From: Blastomyces gilchristii SLH14081
Taxonomy: Eukaryota; Ascomycota; Eurotiomycetes; Onygenales; Ajellomycetaceae
Length of the DNA: 64,000 nucleotides
Assembly: GCF_000003855.2 (NCBI RefSeq)
Contig: NW_003101668.1
Span: 186,001 to 250,000 of the forward strand
Direction of reading: 5' to 3'
Both the position numbers and the translations under genes were made by a program. Numbering within the stretch: the stretch's first letter is position 1; each line of letters opens with the position of its first letter. Shown here piece by piece: positions 11,648-23,795 of this stretch. Under the pieces are notes generated by a model, which saw nothing but the letters and a program-made list of their open reading frames with translations, did not search any database and was not told the DNA's origin.

Positions 11648-14288
11648 ATGATAGGCATCCTGGGGAAGGCGTGTCTCAGGACACGCCGCCGCCCTCCAAC
11701 CGGTATCGCTTGGAATCTCTCCCGCCCTGCTCTCTGCACCTATAAGCAGCTCAGGACCAATTTAAACCATGCTACTATACAGTCACGAGGAGACGAATCA
11801 GGGCATATACAAGCTGGCTCAAATGAAGCCATAGCCTATGTTGACAGTATGTATACTTCTGTTATGGGTACGAACCACATTTTTCAAGACTGATCCAGCC
11901 GCATCTCAGACTTATTTCCGCTCAGGCTGAAATGGCTGCGCGAGATTCCATTTACCACTCCAGCAACTGGTGCCGTTTCTGCAGAGCTTAAAAAGCGGAT
12001 AGATAGACCAGATTTTGCAGCTTCAGAGCCACTGTCAGTCGTACAACGGGCTTTACCGCCCGAGCTACGAGGTGAAATAACCGAAATTATACCTCGCTAT
12101 GATGAGGGCGGTGCCTTCGTTAAGTTTGCCCTTGACTCTGGAGTTGATGCTACAGAGCTGGAGCATCAACTAAAAGATCACCTGGCAAAGAACCCCATCA
12201 GACCATGGTTTAACCCTTTTTATACCACCCACGCCGCATTGGTGCGAGGCCGACCGTGGATAGAGGATCTTTATCGTATCCCTAGCAAAATGCTCAAAGT
12301 TGAATTCCTCCCAACATTTCCTGAAGCATCCGCAGCAGAATTAACCCAGGAAACACTCTATTCATTGGCCAGACGGTATGGCAAGTTGACGGACATTGTG
12401 GCGCAACCGTCAGATTCCAAAGTTGTACCACGTTATGCACTCATTGAGTACAATAGGCTTCGAAGTGCAGTCGCAGCTAAAAATTGCTTACATGGTTTCA
12501 AAGTTTCAGAGGCAGAAGGGGGAGGAAAGTCAGAGACTCTGCTTAAGATCACCTATGAACAGAAAACGAAAAGGGGATGGATACGAGACTGGCTATTCAA
12601 TCACCCAAGAATCGTAATCCCTGTTCTGGCCGCACTTCTCGCGACGATTACCGTTATCATCTTCGATCCGATCCGCACGTTCTCTATTAAAATTCGAATC
12701 AAGCCGCCTCTCCATCTGGAAGATAACATTGTCTGGCAGTGGGTGCAACGGCAAGCTAGCAAAGCCAACCAAATGATTCCGTTCGGACGCCATGATTCGG
12801 AAACTGGAGGGTTGAAAGCGGTATGGGAGGATCGGAAGAATGATATTCAACTCATCAAAAGTTGGCTGCTCGAGGTTACCAGTACTTTAATCATAATCCA
12901 AGGACCACCTGGTTCGGGCAAAAAGGAGCTCGTTTTGGATGAAGTGTTGGCGGATCGCGACCACAAATTAGTTATAGATTGCAAACCCATCCAAGACGCC
13001 AATGGCGACACCGCTACCATTAATGCTGCCGCTGCTGCAGTTGGTTATCGACCTGTCTTCTCCTGGATGAACAGTGTCAGCAGCGTGATAGATGTAGCGA
13101 TACAGGGGACTACGGGCGCAAAAGCTGGTTTCTCAGAAACACTAGACGGCCAACTTGGAAAGATTTTGCAGAATACCGCGAATGCCCTGAAACAAGTGGC
13201 CCTTGAGGAGAGGAAAAAGGACAACAAGCATGCCAATCTAAGCGATGAAGAGTACTTGGAAGCTCATCCTGAAAGCCGTCCAGTGGTTGTTATCGATAAT
13301 TTCTTGCATAAAGCCCACGAGAATCCGATGATTTATGAGAAACTGGCTCAATGGGCTGCAGCGTTGACTACTTCCAACGTTGCTCGCGTGATATTTCTGA
13401 CTACAGATGTTTCAGCTTCAAAATCATTAAGCAGAGCTCTTCCGAACACTGTCTTTCACCAGATATCATTGCAGGACTGTTCGCCGGAAGTGGCAAAACG
13501 CTTCGTCCTTGAGCATATCCGAGCTGCGGGAGAAGGGAAACAGCAAAACGGCACCACCGAAAAATTGGAGCACATGGAAGGACTTGATGCTTCTATTCAT
13601 GCACTCGGTGGACGTCTCACCGATCTCGAGTTCCTAGCTCGGATGATCAAAACTGGATCAACGCCAAAAGGTCAGTAACTCCTTCCAATGTGATGTATCC
13701 ATTGCGTCCACCTGCTAAACTATAAAAATAGATGCCGTACAACGAATAATCACCGAATCATCGGCCGAAATCTTGAAAATGTTTATCCTCGATCTCCCTA
13801 CCACTGAGAAGCCTCACTGGTCGCCTGAACAAGCCTGGTATCTTATTTCGAAATTGGGAAAGAGCGATTCAGAAACCCTGCGATATAATGAAATCCTACT
13901 TCACCCCTTATTTAAGAGCGATGGCGAGGCTGCAATCCAAGCCCTGCAGCAAGCTGAGCTCATATCCGTTGCCAATATTAGCGGCTCTTCGTCAACAATC
14001 AAACCAGGAAAACCTGTGTACCGTGCCGCGTTCGAGCAGCTTACCAACAATAAAGCCTTGAGCAGTCGATTCGGCATGGCGATATTGGGGCGGTTGATTG
14101 CAATGGAAAACCAAAACATCCAGAACTTAGAGAAGGAGTTACAGGTGCTCGGGTCTTTCCCAAAGCAACCGGGTGAAATTGCACCGCGTGTCCGTTGGCT
14201 ACTGGGGAAGCTGAGCAGTTCGCAGGTTAACGTGGAGAAATATGAAAGGGAGGCTTCTTTGTTGAAGAGGATCCTTGAGGTGGAGTAA
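11648..14288 (+). CDS. YME2: Mitochondrial escape protein 2 (inner membrane P-loop protein)
   Basis: Three exons (11648-11846, 11910-13670, 13732-14288) give 838 residues, close to the family length. YME2 is an inner mitochondrial membrane protein involved in maintaining mitochondrial DNA. The N-terminus is basic and hydroxylated, as in a mitochondrial presequence. After the first intron comes the family's signature region (LFPLRLKWL, then NPIRPWFNPF and GRPWIEDLYRIP), then an RRM-like segment (LYSLARRYGKLTD, AAKNCLHGF). A transmembrane helix follows (RIVIPVLAALLATITVIIF), then a large domain with the Walker A motif GPPGSGKKEL. Donors GTATGT and GTCAGT with acceptors CTCAG and AATAG restore the frame exactly at both joins. 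The start at 11648 is the first ATG after in-frame leader sequence that lacks resemblance to the family; the frame stays open upstream, so the start is slightly uncertain. Confidence 0.93.
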
Positions 14289-14644
14289 TATTCTTCTTCA
14301 ATGGTATTTTTTGTCGCTGCTTGCAGGGGCAGCAGTATGGCTAGTAGTTACTATTTTGTGTCCTAGGCCTACGAATGCTAGAATTGTTACTTTGGATAAG
14401 GAGGCATTTCCGTTCTTGGTGCATTTGCAAAGTTATATTCCCCACTCTCAAAGTTGATTATTAACTTTTAGTACAGTGAATAATTTATAGAAGATAGCAA
14501 AATTGCCGGTGTCACTTCCACTTGAAACCCACAAAAACTATTAGGACAACCTTCGTTCTCTCATAGGGAAACGGTAGTACACAATGCCATATATAAAGCC
14601 AGCGAGGGAATATACAGGGCTGTCGACATGGTCGACATGGATCC
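14289..14644. other. Intergenic region between convergent genes
   Basis: Holds the 3' ends of YME2 and the amidase gene. The direct repeat GTCGACATG occurs twice in tandem at about 14620-14640. No gene is seen. Confidence 0.6.
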
Positions 14645-16647
14645 TCAGACGACATCCTTCAATTCCGTCTTTGGTTCAATATACCTGCTCAATGTCTTCC
14701 TCTTAAGACTCTTTTGCTCATACGCATAGGCCATCCCAATCAACGCTTCTTCGCTCCAAAAATCGCCTAGGAAGCTTAGTCCCATCGGTACCCCAGGGGC
14801 CCAGAGCACAAGATCTCTAGGGGTAGTCACCACTTCTGTGCCCACTGGCCAGGCACCCATAGGCACAGTCACAATGGGCGAACCGAGAATGCCAGGTCCG
14901 ATCGAGGCGAGGCTACTTGGTAAGACGATAGCGTCAAGCTTGTTTCTGCGCAGAGCACCGAGTACGCCGCCTTCCCCAGCTAGCTGCAGAGCATTTTGAT
15001 ATTTTGGCCAGAATTCGGGGGAAGTGTTGTTGTAGCCGAGCGCGAGAGCGCCGCCCCAGGAGCCTGTGTTGCGGTCTGGATAGGCTTCGAGCGGGAATGC
15101 CTGGGTGAAGTCGCGCAGGTCGGAGAGCGTATTGATATTGTTTGGATTGGTTTGGAGTTTGGAGAAATAGTTAGCAATGTCATTTACGAAGTCTGCGGAG
15201 AAAACTTCCCCTGGTAAAGGGCTAGTATTGGATTCTTCGAGGGCAGAGTAGTTGGCATCCTTAACGATGATGGCCCCCGAATCAGTCATCACTTTGACAG
15301 CAGCGTTAAAGTTGTCAAGGATTTCAGGAGCAACCTGCTCGAGTACGTTTGTTGGGAGTCCGATCCGCTTCCCTTTGAGCGACGAACGTTGGCAGGCTGC
15401 TACGTAATTAGGGACATGATCAAAGGGGAAAGCGGATGTGTAGTTGTCGTTTAAATCCGGGCCAGCAATCACTTGGAGGAGCTTGGCGGCGTCCTTAACG
15501 GTTCTAGCCATGGGCCCGATGGTGTCCATATGCTGGCTGATGGGAACCACAAGATAGCGGGATGTGAGCCCAACAGTTGGCTTGATACCGGCAATGTTGT
15601 TTTGTCCACTAGGGCTAACAATGCTGCCGCTTGTCTGGGAACAGAAATTAACCTCGAAGCTCAAGGCGCTGTGTGTAGTAAGGTGGGGAAAATAAATTCA
15701 AGATAACTACCTCTGTTCCAAGAGTAGCAAAGCTTAAGCCTAAATCTGATGCCACGCCGCTCCCGCTCGAGCTGCCACTGGGATCTTGTTTCGGGACATA
15801 AGCTCCAGTCACTTGGCCGCCATAAGCGCTCCAGCCATTGCTAGAATTGAATGAGCGGAAATTGGCCCATTCACTTAAACCTGCCATTCCTAAGATGATT
15901 ACACCAGCTTCCCTCAACTTTGCGACCACTGTAGAGTCTTCGGGAAGTTCTGCTCCCAAAAGAGCATAAGAACCAGCTAGCAACAAGGTCGTCAGCTACC
16001 AGTGTCATAAAAGAAATCCCACTGGCGAGCGCAAGGCAATTCGGGAGAGTTACAGGTGGTATTCATCTTGTCCGCGACGCCGATATTGCCCTTAATGAGA
16101 ACGGGTAGCCCATGTAGTGGTCTAAACATATTGAGTCAATATCGTGTTCAAGCGTTTGGCGGAATGATTGGAGATCACAAACCCGCGAAGCTTCCCGTGC
16201 TTCCGTTCCACATCCAGACGTCGTGCAATGGCAATCGCGTCAGGGTTCAACTCGGCCACAACCTGTAGTGTCGAGTTCACATCCGCGATCCTTCCGATAT
16301 AGGCCTACCCTCCAAAGTTCCGCTCTTAGCGGCATTCATAACTCTGCAGGTAAATTGAATGGAACGTATACATGGTTCACAAACATTAACTAAATCAACG
16401 CTGGTAAAGCATCCTTTTGACAGTCCTGCCTGTAGCTGATTTGAAGTTGCATCAATTAAAGATGGAAAATGACAGCAGCGGGCTACAGTATTATGATTTA
16501 GTAGCCAACCAATTGATACGGAATTGGAGATAGGATAAAATGAAAACAAAGGCTACCTGGGACCTTGTCGACAGCTAGTGAAGCGGCCGTAGAAAGGGAT
16601 AGAGAAAGTAACTGCAAAACCCTATACACAAAAGTTGGAAGAAACAT
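14645..16647 (-). CDS. Secreted amidase (amidase signature family)
   Basis: I rebuilt six exons from splice signals, in gene order 16557-16647, 16385-16482, 16183-16304, 16054-16121, 15711-15976 and 14645-15634. They total 544 residues and all five joins keep frame. Amidase-signature enzymes hydrolyse amides with a Ser-cisSer-Lys triad. The candidate residues are visible: Lys in VLIKGN, the Gly/Ser loop PSGSSSGSGVA, and the nucleophile serine in TSGSIVSPSG. The first exon encodes a basic start and a hydrophobic stretch ending in small residues (VLQLLSLSLSTAASLA), which reads as a signal peptide, so the enzyme is probably secreted or vacuolar. The tail motif GLSFLGDFWSEEALI is typical of the family. 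The substrate cannot be told. It is neither the GatA of the mitochondrial transamidosome nor a fatty-acid amide hydrolase by any feature I can see. Confidence 0.88.
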
Positions 16648-17664
16648 TGCGATCTCAGCGTAATGACCCGTGGTGACAAGCTTTGAGGCAATTATGGACA
16701 GAATGAAAAAGAAATGAAATAAAATGAAAAAAGGAATGGACGGATTCCAAATAAGAGATGAAATTGAGAATATATCAGGGTAGCCAAAATAGACGTGAAA
16801 TCCGCGGATGTGGGGATGTTCTTATCACGCGCTAAAGTTGCACCGCATTGATACATTAATTAATGATCAGAGCGGGAAATTCGTCAGTGAGCTACGCCTG
16901 TAAATCATGCGGACACTAGCAAACTCTCCGTGCGACGTGATAGCGTCGCTCAGCTCATAATAACGCAGCGATAACGAGAATCCGGCGTTGTGCGGCTGAG
17001 GCGGATCCACAGACAGGCTGCCGACGCCTGCTGGGCTCGTCGAGCTTCTCATATCATCGAAGATTCAGGGGTTGCCGGTGTGGGGGAACTTCCAGGCTAG
17101 GATCCAAGCGAGGTAGCTAGAAACAGGAAACTCATTAATATCATGATAACCACCCCGATGCGGAACCTAGTTCGGGGTGCGATTGAGCTTGGGGGAACGT
17201 CAACAACGGTCTGCCGGCCAAAATTTAGGTGATGCATTTCCCGTCCAATCTTGGTTGTAAGAGCAGTCCGGCTTGGCGGCGGAGTTAGTCAGCACCCGGC
17301 CATTTTAAGCTTAACCAAAATCTTTATTTTGACGCCAGACCAAAACATTTTGTTGCCATCAGATCAGGTCGGAACTACTACCGGCCCGCAGCGAATATTA
17401 ATTGATCTAATCTACCTTTAAAGAAAAAGCCTGCCTGAGGGATTTGCAAAATGTGCACATGAATATTAGCTGGTGATCTTGACGCCTTTTTACTCGCGGC
17501 TCTTATGGACTTCTTTTTCCCCACCGCTGTGATATCTGAGGCATCATCTACGGTGTAGACCTCTTTTGTACCTGGTGTTCTTTCTTTGCCTTTCTGTGGC
17601 TACAAGCGTCCACGGGTCGAAAAGCCGATCTCAAATACATATATGCATATGACCCTCTAGTTAT
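16648..17664. other. Intergenic region between divergent genes
   Basis: About 1 kb between the amidase start and the P450 relic. It must hold the amidase promoter. Nothing in it reads as a gene; a tract of A/G-rich sequence runs from about 16690 to 16760. Confidence 0.55.
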
Positions 17665-19550
17665 ATGAGCGCTATGGAGAATGCAATTATATCAACCCTT
17701 TCTCTGTCTCGAGAAGGCGCTGTGGAGTTTGTGTCTGAATCGTACTTCAAAATAATCATAGCCTGTGCTATATTAGTATGCATTATAACACGGACATATA
17801 GCGGCTTCCGTTCCTGTTTCAGAGGCACCAATGCTGATGAAGCATGGAGACCCAAAACCCTCCCATACTGGGTTCCATATTTTGGGCATGCCCTCTCATT
17901 GGGGTTCTGCCGCCGGAGCCTACTTAAACATGCTAGGTCAGTCTTTATATAAACTCCTCTACTTTTGTACATTCCTTGTGGCGTTATTGCCCTCAATATT
18001 TGCATCACCTAATATTTTTCTATAGAGACACCACCCCGGAGCCTGTTTTTAGTCTCTACATCTGCGGCCAGAGGCATAACATAATCACATCTCCATCACT
18101 GGCCAAGGCTCTTTTGGCCGAGCAAAAATCGTCGATCGTGCCCAATGCCTTCGCCACATATGCTATGGAGCGCGTTTTTGGAGCGCCAAAGAGTACCAGA
18201 AAACTCAACCGGGCCGAATTCGACGCTCAGTGTAGATCAATGGAATTTCAAATGCAAGATCCGCTTGCATCCGACTGTTCATCTGCCACCATCCAAAAGA
18301 TCGAGCAGAACATGCCAAATATGTATACCTTTCTGCTCGAGTGTTGTCGATCAGTATCTATGAGAGCGGATGAGCACCATAGACCTCAGTGGTGATGGCG
18401 ACGATCAAGTTTGCGAAGTAAACCTCATACCTAGTCCGGAACTTTGTGCTGTAACTGTGATGACGGCATCATGGGAGAAGACTTCATGGAAGCACTTCCA
18501 AATACCCCGGATGATATTAGGAAATTTAACAATAACTTCAATGCCATTATCCTGGGGATCCAACGATGGGTTCCCTTCCCAGGACTTCCCACCTCATATC
18601 GGTCGCGACGTAGGCTTTTGCATGGCATGGCGGCCTTTCATTCCGCGTTCGCAGTTGCAGAAAATGGTCACGATCCCGGATTCGACTGGCGTCAAATTGA
18701 TGAAGTTTCCGAATTTATGCAAGACCACTGCCGAGCATGGAAAGACGCTGGACTTTCAGCTACGTCAATGGCTGCAGAAAGTCTAGCACTCTTATGGGCT
18801 ATGGACACGAAACTGAACACAATCATATTTTGGAATCTCCTTCACATCCTAGCTGATGGCCCAATCCACTCTCGGATCATGAAGGAAATTGCCCCCTATT
18901 CTCAAGCCGGGCGGCCGAATGCTGGCGAGACGGGGTTCAGACTACCAGAACCGCCACGAGTATCGCTGGATATCGATCACCTTATTTATTGCCCGTTGCT
19001 CAAAGCAACCTACTATGAGACCCTGCGCCTGCACTCATGTCCAATCACCTACCGGAAGATCACTAAGGAGTTCAAACTAACCGAATCCGCCAGTGATGCG
19101 AAAATCGCCAACCGAAAACAACAGACATACCAGTTTAAAGAAGGAGAATTTATCGCAATACCGCAGACTCTTCACAATACCGATTCACACTATTTCGAGG
19201 ACCCAGAAGAATTCGAGCCAGAAAGATTTTTAGCGGAGAAGGCAGTCGATACCAGCGAGTCTTCCGAGAAGTCTAGACCATCTAAAAAACGGGAGTCGTT
19301 CACTGCCCAACCGGAGCTTGCACTTAAAATACCGGAAACATGGACTGTCTATGGTGGCGGCGGGCATACTGTGAGTCAGGATGGGAAATTCGCTGAAAGG
19401 ATAACGTTGGGGTTCGTTGCTGGTTTGTTGGCAATGTGGGATATTCAGCCGGCTAAGGGCTTAGGATGGAAGATACCGAAACGGAGAACTGGTGGGCTTG
19501 TTTATGAGCCACAGACTGATATCAGGGTGAGGATAAAGTCGAAAGTGTAA
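17665..19550 (+). pseudogene. Cytochrome P450 pseudogene, haem cysteine lost
   Basis: Exon 1 (17665-17936) has an N-terminal membrane anchor and the proline hinge LPYWVPYFGH. An intron at 17937-18025 splices cleanly. The body then keeps the I-helix region, ExxR (YETLR) and PERF (FEPERF), as in microsomal fungal P450s. The gene is broken. An insertion-type frameshift lies near 18325-18335, an in-frame TGA at 18361-18363 where a Trp is expected, and a deletion-type frameshift at about 18467-18470, after which reading continues to 19550. In the haem loop (YGGGGHTVSQDGKFA) the invariant cysteine is a serine (AGT at 19374-19376) and the following Pro-Gly-Arg are also changed. A haem-thiolate enzyme cannot form without that cysteine. 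A gene finder could bridge the damage with a false phase-0 intron at 18354-18434, but that would delete conserved sequence and not restore the cysteine. Confidence 0.85.
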
Positions 19551-20253
19551 TTTAGAACGATATACGGAGTTTTATTAAATCTTGCACTTCATGTTTATTC
19601 TTGCCCTTTTACTTACACACAATATAATCCTTTTCAATTGCTTTCTCCCAATGAGGGAAACTGGGTTTACTTCCTAGATCGCCGTCGCCATCAACCAAGC
19701 CGCGACTGGAACTGCCCTTTGAATTGCGGCTGTTGCCCAATGCCTTGCGCTGCATCGACAAAACGTATCTCATGATATCAATCTTGGATATGCTCTCTTT
19801 TCTAACAAGAGTTAGTGGATGAAAACGCTACGGACGCTTTTCCGCTAGATATCTTCTTGTGAATTTAAGGGCAGGAAAAGCTCGCTATCCCGAAAGAAGG
19901 CGTAAATTTCAAGCTGAATATAATATATTATACAAGGGATAAATGTAAATGATTTGGGATTCTGGAGCTTGTCAGGTACTGTAGGAACAATCCGAGTTGA
20001 TAGATCGTATCTCGATCTAGGGTTAGGGTTAAATTTCCCAAACGCTGATTAAGCAGACGTGATAATTTGGCCGTCGCGACGCGTCTCACCACAACCCCAG
20101 TGAATTCCAATCCCAACGTCGCCGACGACACCGACGACGTCAAGATTGAGCAGGGCGTTTTAATCACACATATCTGTGCCATTTTCCACTAGGATATCTG
20201 CTCCAGTTTTTGTTGTATAGATTGCGCTGTCGCGTCGTATTGCGCTGTCCCAA
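19551..20253. other. Intergenic region upstream of sepB
   Basis: Holds the 3' side of the P450 relic and the sepB promoter. It carries a telomere-like motif (separate entry) and TACGGAGTT at 19563-19571. No gene is seen. Confidence 0.6.
20018..20031 (+). promoter_or_regulatory. Telobox-like TAGGGTTAGGGTTA
   Basis: Just over two units of the vertebrate/fungal telomere repeat TTAGGG lie 223-236 nt before the sepB start codon. Telobox elements are known promoter elements bound by Myb/Tbf1-like factors in fungi and plants, often near ribosomal and cell-cycle genes. Whether it acts here is inference; a short chance match is possible. Confidence 0.45.
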
Positions 20254-23200
20254 ATGGCTTCAGAAACCGTTCGGCTCAGAGGACGTCCAGCCCGTGAGTG
20301 ATTCCCGCCTCAAATAATTGTTGCAAGCTTCATTAAATTGCTTAGTTCAGAATGGATGTTCTGTCGGATATCATTTTTCAATCTCAGCGTTAATAGTTGT
20401 TTCTCCATGCAGATACGCCGGGAACCACCATTCTAAGTTACACCCCAAATGGCCGACAAGTGATCACCGCCGGGTCCAACTCTGCAATTCGAATATTCAC
20501 AATTGGAGAAAAAGATGAACCAAAGACTGTGGATGATGGAGTGGACGGGCGTTTGGGAATTGTTGCTACTGTACTATTTGCCAGTTTCCGTTTAATCGTG
20601 AAGATATTTGGCATCGATAAACTAACCCTGCATTTACTCCGAAATAGAATGATTCGTTCATTATGGGCGCTGAAGATGGCACGGTATGGAAATATGAATT
20701 AGCAACAGGTCAAATGGATAAATTGCTGGTCCGTTGCGCATTACCCGTGCGAGACCTGTCACTATCAAAGGATGGGGATTGGGTGGCTGTTGCCAGCGAG
20801 TATGCATTCTCTTACGCTCTATTGCTTCAAATGTTCTTAAGCTGACCGCGACAAATTTTTGTTCTCAGTGAACTCGTGGTCAAGATTGTTAATATTCACG
20901 ATATGACTATTGTAAAATATCTACGGGATCAGTCCAAGGGCGTTAAACATGTGAACTTCGACCCTAGTGGACGTTTCATTGCAGTATCAGGCTCTGATGG
21001 GATAATTTATATATACTCCATCGACAGCCCGCAGCCGGAGCTTGTTAAGAAAATTGATGGGATAATTGGCAGACTGGAAACAGACCATGAAGCTACATCG
21101 CGGGCCGTGTGGCATCCAGATGCACGAGCATTTGCTGCGGTTGAGCCGACAAGAGATATTGCCATAGTGTCTACTAGAGATTGGACGAAACAAAATGTTT
21201 TCCCTGCTGGCCATAATGCAGATATTACTGCACTTGCCTGGTCTCCGAACGGCGCTCTATTGGCAAGTGCTGGGGCAGATCGGCAAATTTTGCTTTGGGA
21301 GACGAAGAGCCAAAGCATTTTGCGGAGATATGACATACCGAATGTGATAAATCTTGCTTGGCACCCTGTCGACAATACCCTCTCTTTTACTACTTCCGAT
21401 GGAGAATTATTCATTTATGAAGATTTTGTCCCCCCAGAATACAAATCACTGCTTGATAAACCACTGGAAAGCGCGCCCTTACTCTCTGCGGCTCACGAAG
21501 AGCATAGAAGTATTCCAAGCAGGCCGTTGACGAATGGCGTACGGACTGGCCTGGAAAGTCGCCAGAGACGTGGCACCCCAGATTCCCTAGATGATATTTT
21601 AGGCCCCATGGACGAAGATGACGGTTTCATTGAAGACGACGATGGAGCTGGCTATGTAGAAATCAACGAATTCGGCAAACGAGCTCCTAATTTCCGGGAT
21701 GACCTGGACGGACATGATCATAAACGACAGATGGGCATGTCCTTGCAGTCGAAACGACATGCCTCATTTCAGCCCGGCAGTACCCCTTGGAGAGGTGACA
21801 GAAGATATCTCTGTAAGTCAGCCGGGATATGATTCCACCATATACCTTCTACTAAACTACTATATAGGTCTTAACCTAATTGGATTCGTTTGGACTGTTA
21901 ACCAAGAGACACACCATACCGTCACGGTTGAGTTTTACGATCGGGAACGGTTTCGAGACTTTCATTTTACAGACCCCTTTTTATATGACAAAGCCTGCCT
22001 GAGTAGGTTACCTATCCCGACTTACAGTAGTAAATATTCGTGTGCTAAGCTCTTGTAGATGAGAAGGGCGCTTTATTTTCTTGCCAACCATCGGGTGACC
22101 ATCCAGCTACAATATTTTATCGCCCTCATGAAACGTGGACAGTACGGGCTGATTGGCGAACTCAACTTCCTGAAGGAGAAAGTATCACCGGTTAGTAGGA
22201 GTCACCGCTGGTGGTTGGGTTTAGCTGCTAACCATGCATTAAACAGCCATTGCGCTAAGCAATTCTTATATTGTTGTCACTACCTCTGCCGATTATGTCC
22301 GAGTTTATACACTTTGCGGTACTCCGTTCCGAATTTATAGGCAGAAGAGCCGGAGCGTTACTTGTGCGGCATGGAGAGACTATGTCCTAACCGTAGGAAA
22401 CGGGCCCGTTGGCAGTGATGGAATCACTACATTAACCTACTCTATCGAAAATGTCAAGCGGGACGAAATTTACCAGAACGAAGATCACGTAGCTCTACCT
22501 GATTCCACCGAGCTTCGAAGTGTTTTCTTTTCAGATACTGGTGTATGCTTTATAACACTTTTTTTTTTTTTTTTTTTAATTTGCTCTGACTGAAAATATG
22601 ATGCTGACATTCCTCTAGGACCCTTACATATACGATTCTTCAGGGGTGCTGTTAGTATTAGAACACTGGCGAGAACGTGGACAGGCGCGCTGGGTACCGG
22701 TTCTTGACACTAAGCTCATGGACCGCCTTAGTGGCGGACGGAAAGAAGAGACGTACTGGCCGGTCGCCGTGGCGCAGGATGCGTTCCACTGTATAATTCT
22801 CAAAGGCGGAGATCAATATCCTTACTTCCCCCGACCATTACTTAGCGAATTCGAATTCAAGATTCCAATATTCTCAAAGCCGAAGAAGCCATCTCCTAGG
22901 GATGGCGAGGACGAAGACATGGACGATGCTGCAGGTCGTGACTCTGTTAATAAGCTTGAAGAGGCGTTTATACGTTCCAGCCTCTTCCTCAGTCTGCTGA
23001 GTGACCGTGTCACAGCCTCAGAAGCTACGGGCGGTAGCGGAGAGGTGGAATTGCGGAGGAAGGAGATCGATATTGACAAGATTGTGTTGCAGTTGCTAGC
23101 AGTTGAATGCCGGGAGGGCGAAGAGAGGGGGATGAAGGCCCTTGAACTCGTTTCCATGATGCGGGATCGTAGCGGGAAGATGTTGGATGCTGCGCGCAAG

Positions 23201-23311
23201 GTTGCCCAGCGGTATGAACGGACTGTTCTAGATGAGAAGATTAAGGAGTTGGCGGAACGGCGGCTTATGGGTGCGGAGGATGATGATAATGATGATGACG
23301 AACTTGCTTGA
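20254..23311 (+). CDS. sepB: SepB / Ctf4 / Mcl1 replisome adaptor
   Basis: Eight exons: 20254-20293, 20413-20570, 20648-20799, 20869-21812, 21868-22002, 22059-22190, 22247-22542 and 22619-23311. They give 849 residues and all frames join. Ctf4-type proteins trimerise and link the CMG helicase to DNA polymerase alpha and other clients, supporting replication and sister-chromatid cohesion; the Aspergillus homologue is SepB. The first half is a WD40 propeller (repeats such as VITAGSNSAIRIF, FIMGAEDGTVWKY, FIAVSGSDGIIYIY, LLASAGADRQILLWE). An acidic linker follows (MDEDDGFIEDDDGAG). The second half is the SepB domain with its own propeller and the helical part (EEAFIRSSLFLSLL, KALELVSMM). It ends in an acidic tail (EDDDNDDDELA), and the C-terminal HMG box of animal And-1 is absent, as usual in fungi. 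The seventh intron contains an 18-19 nt T run at about 22559-22577. Confidence 0.95.
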
Positions 23312-23795
23312 ATATTGGGAAATAAGACATCTAGCTACTACTACATCTGTAACATCGCTATGTATTTCAGGTGTGAAATTACATCCTGCGTGTGCAAAAT
23401 ATAGAATATTTTTATAGTCTATGATCTTTACGGAAAGCTATATATATGGCTTTATACAGATTGACACCCTGATTGCGGCAATGGTCCCGGATGTTACCTT
23501 GTCTCCACAGGGTTCTTGCAGGCGGGCGGAGGCTGTAGAAGAATGCCATACTACAAATCACATACTCCCTATGTAGCAATCTGAAGGTTGGAATAAGAAA
23601 AGCCCTCTAACCCAAAACAATCTAGCATAAATTCTACGTCATTTGCCAAGCCTACCTAAACCATAGACACTCATGCAAATTCAAAGTACGCGAGAAGGTG
23701 ACTCTAGATATCATGCACCCTTTGACCAATCAAGTACTTCTCATTTCCCTTTTGCGATGAGCTTTATGTTTCCTTAATCTCAGGAATAACAAACC
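23312..23795. other. Intergenic region, tandem genes
   Basis: 484 nt between sepB and the next start. No gene or distinct signal is seen. Confidence 0.55.

Noticed and set aside
18354..18434. An 81-nt phase-0 intron (GTATCT...CCTAG) that would repair the P450 frame
   Set aside because: It would remove sequence that aligns with the family in a shifted frame (VVDQYL, ERMSTIDLSGDGDD) and would still leave no haem cysteine.
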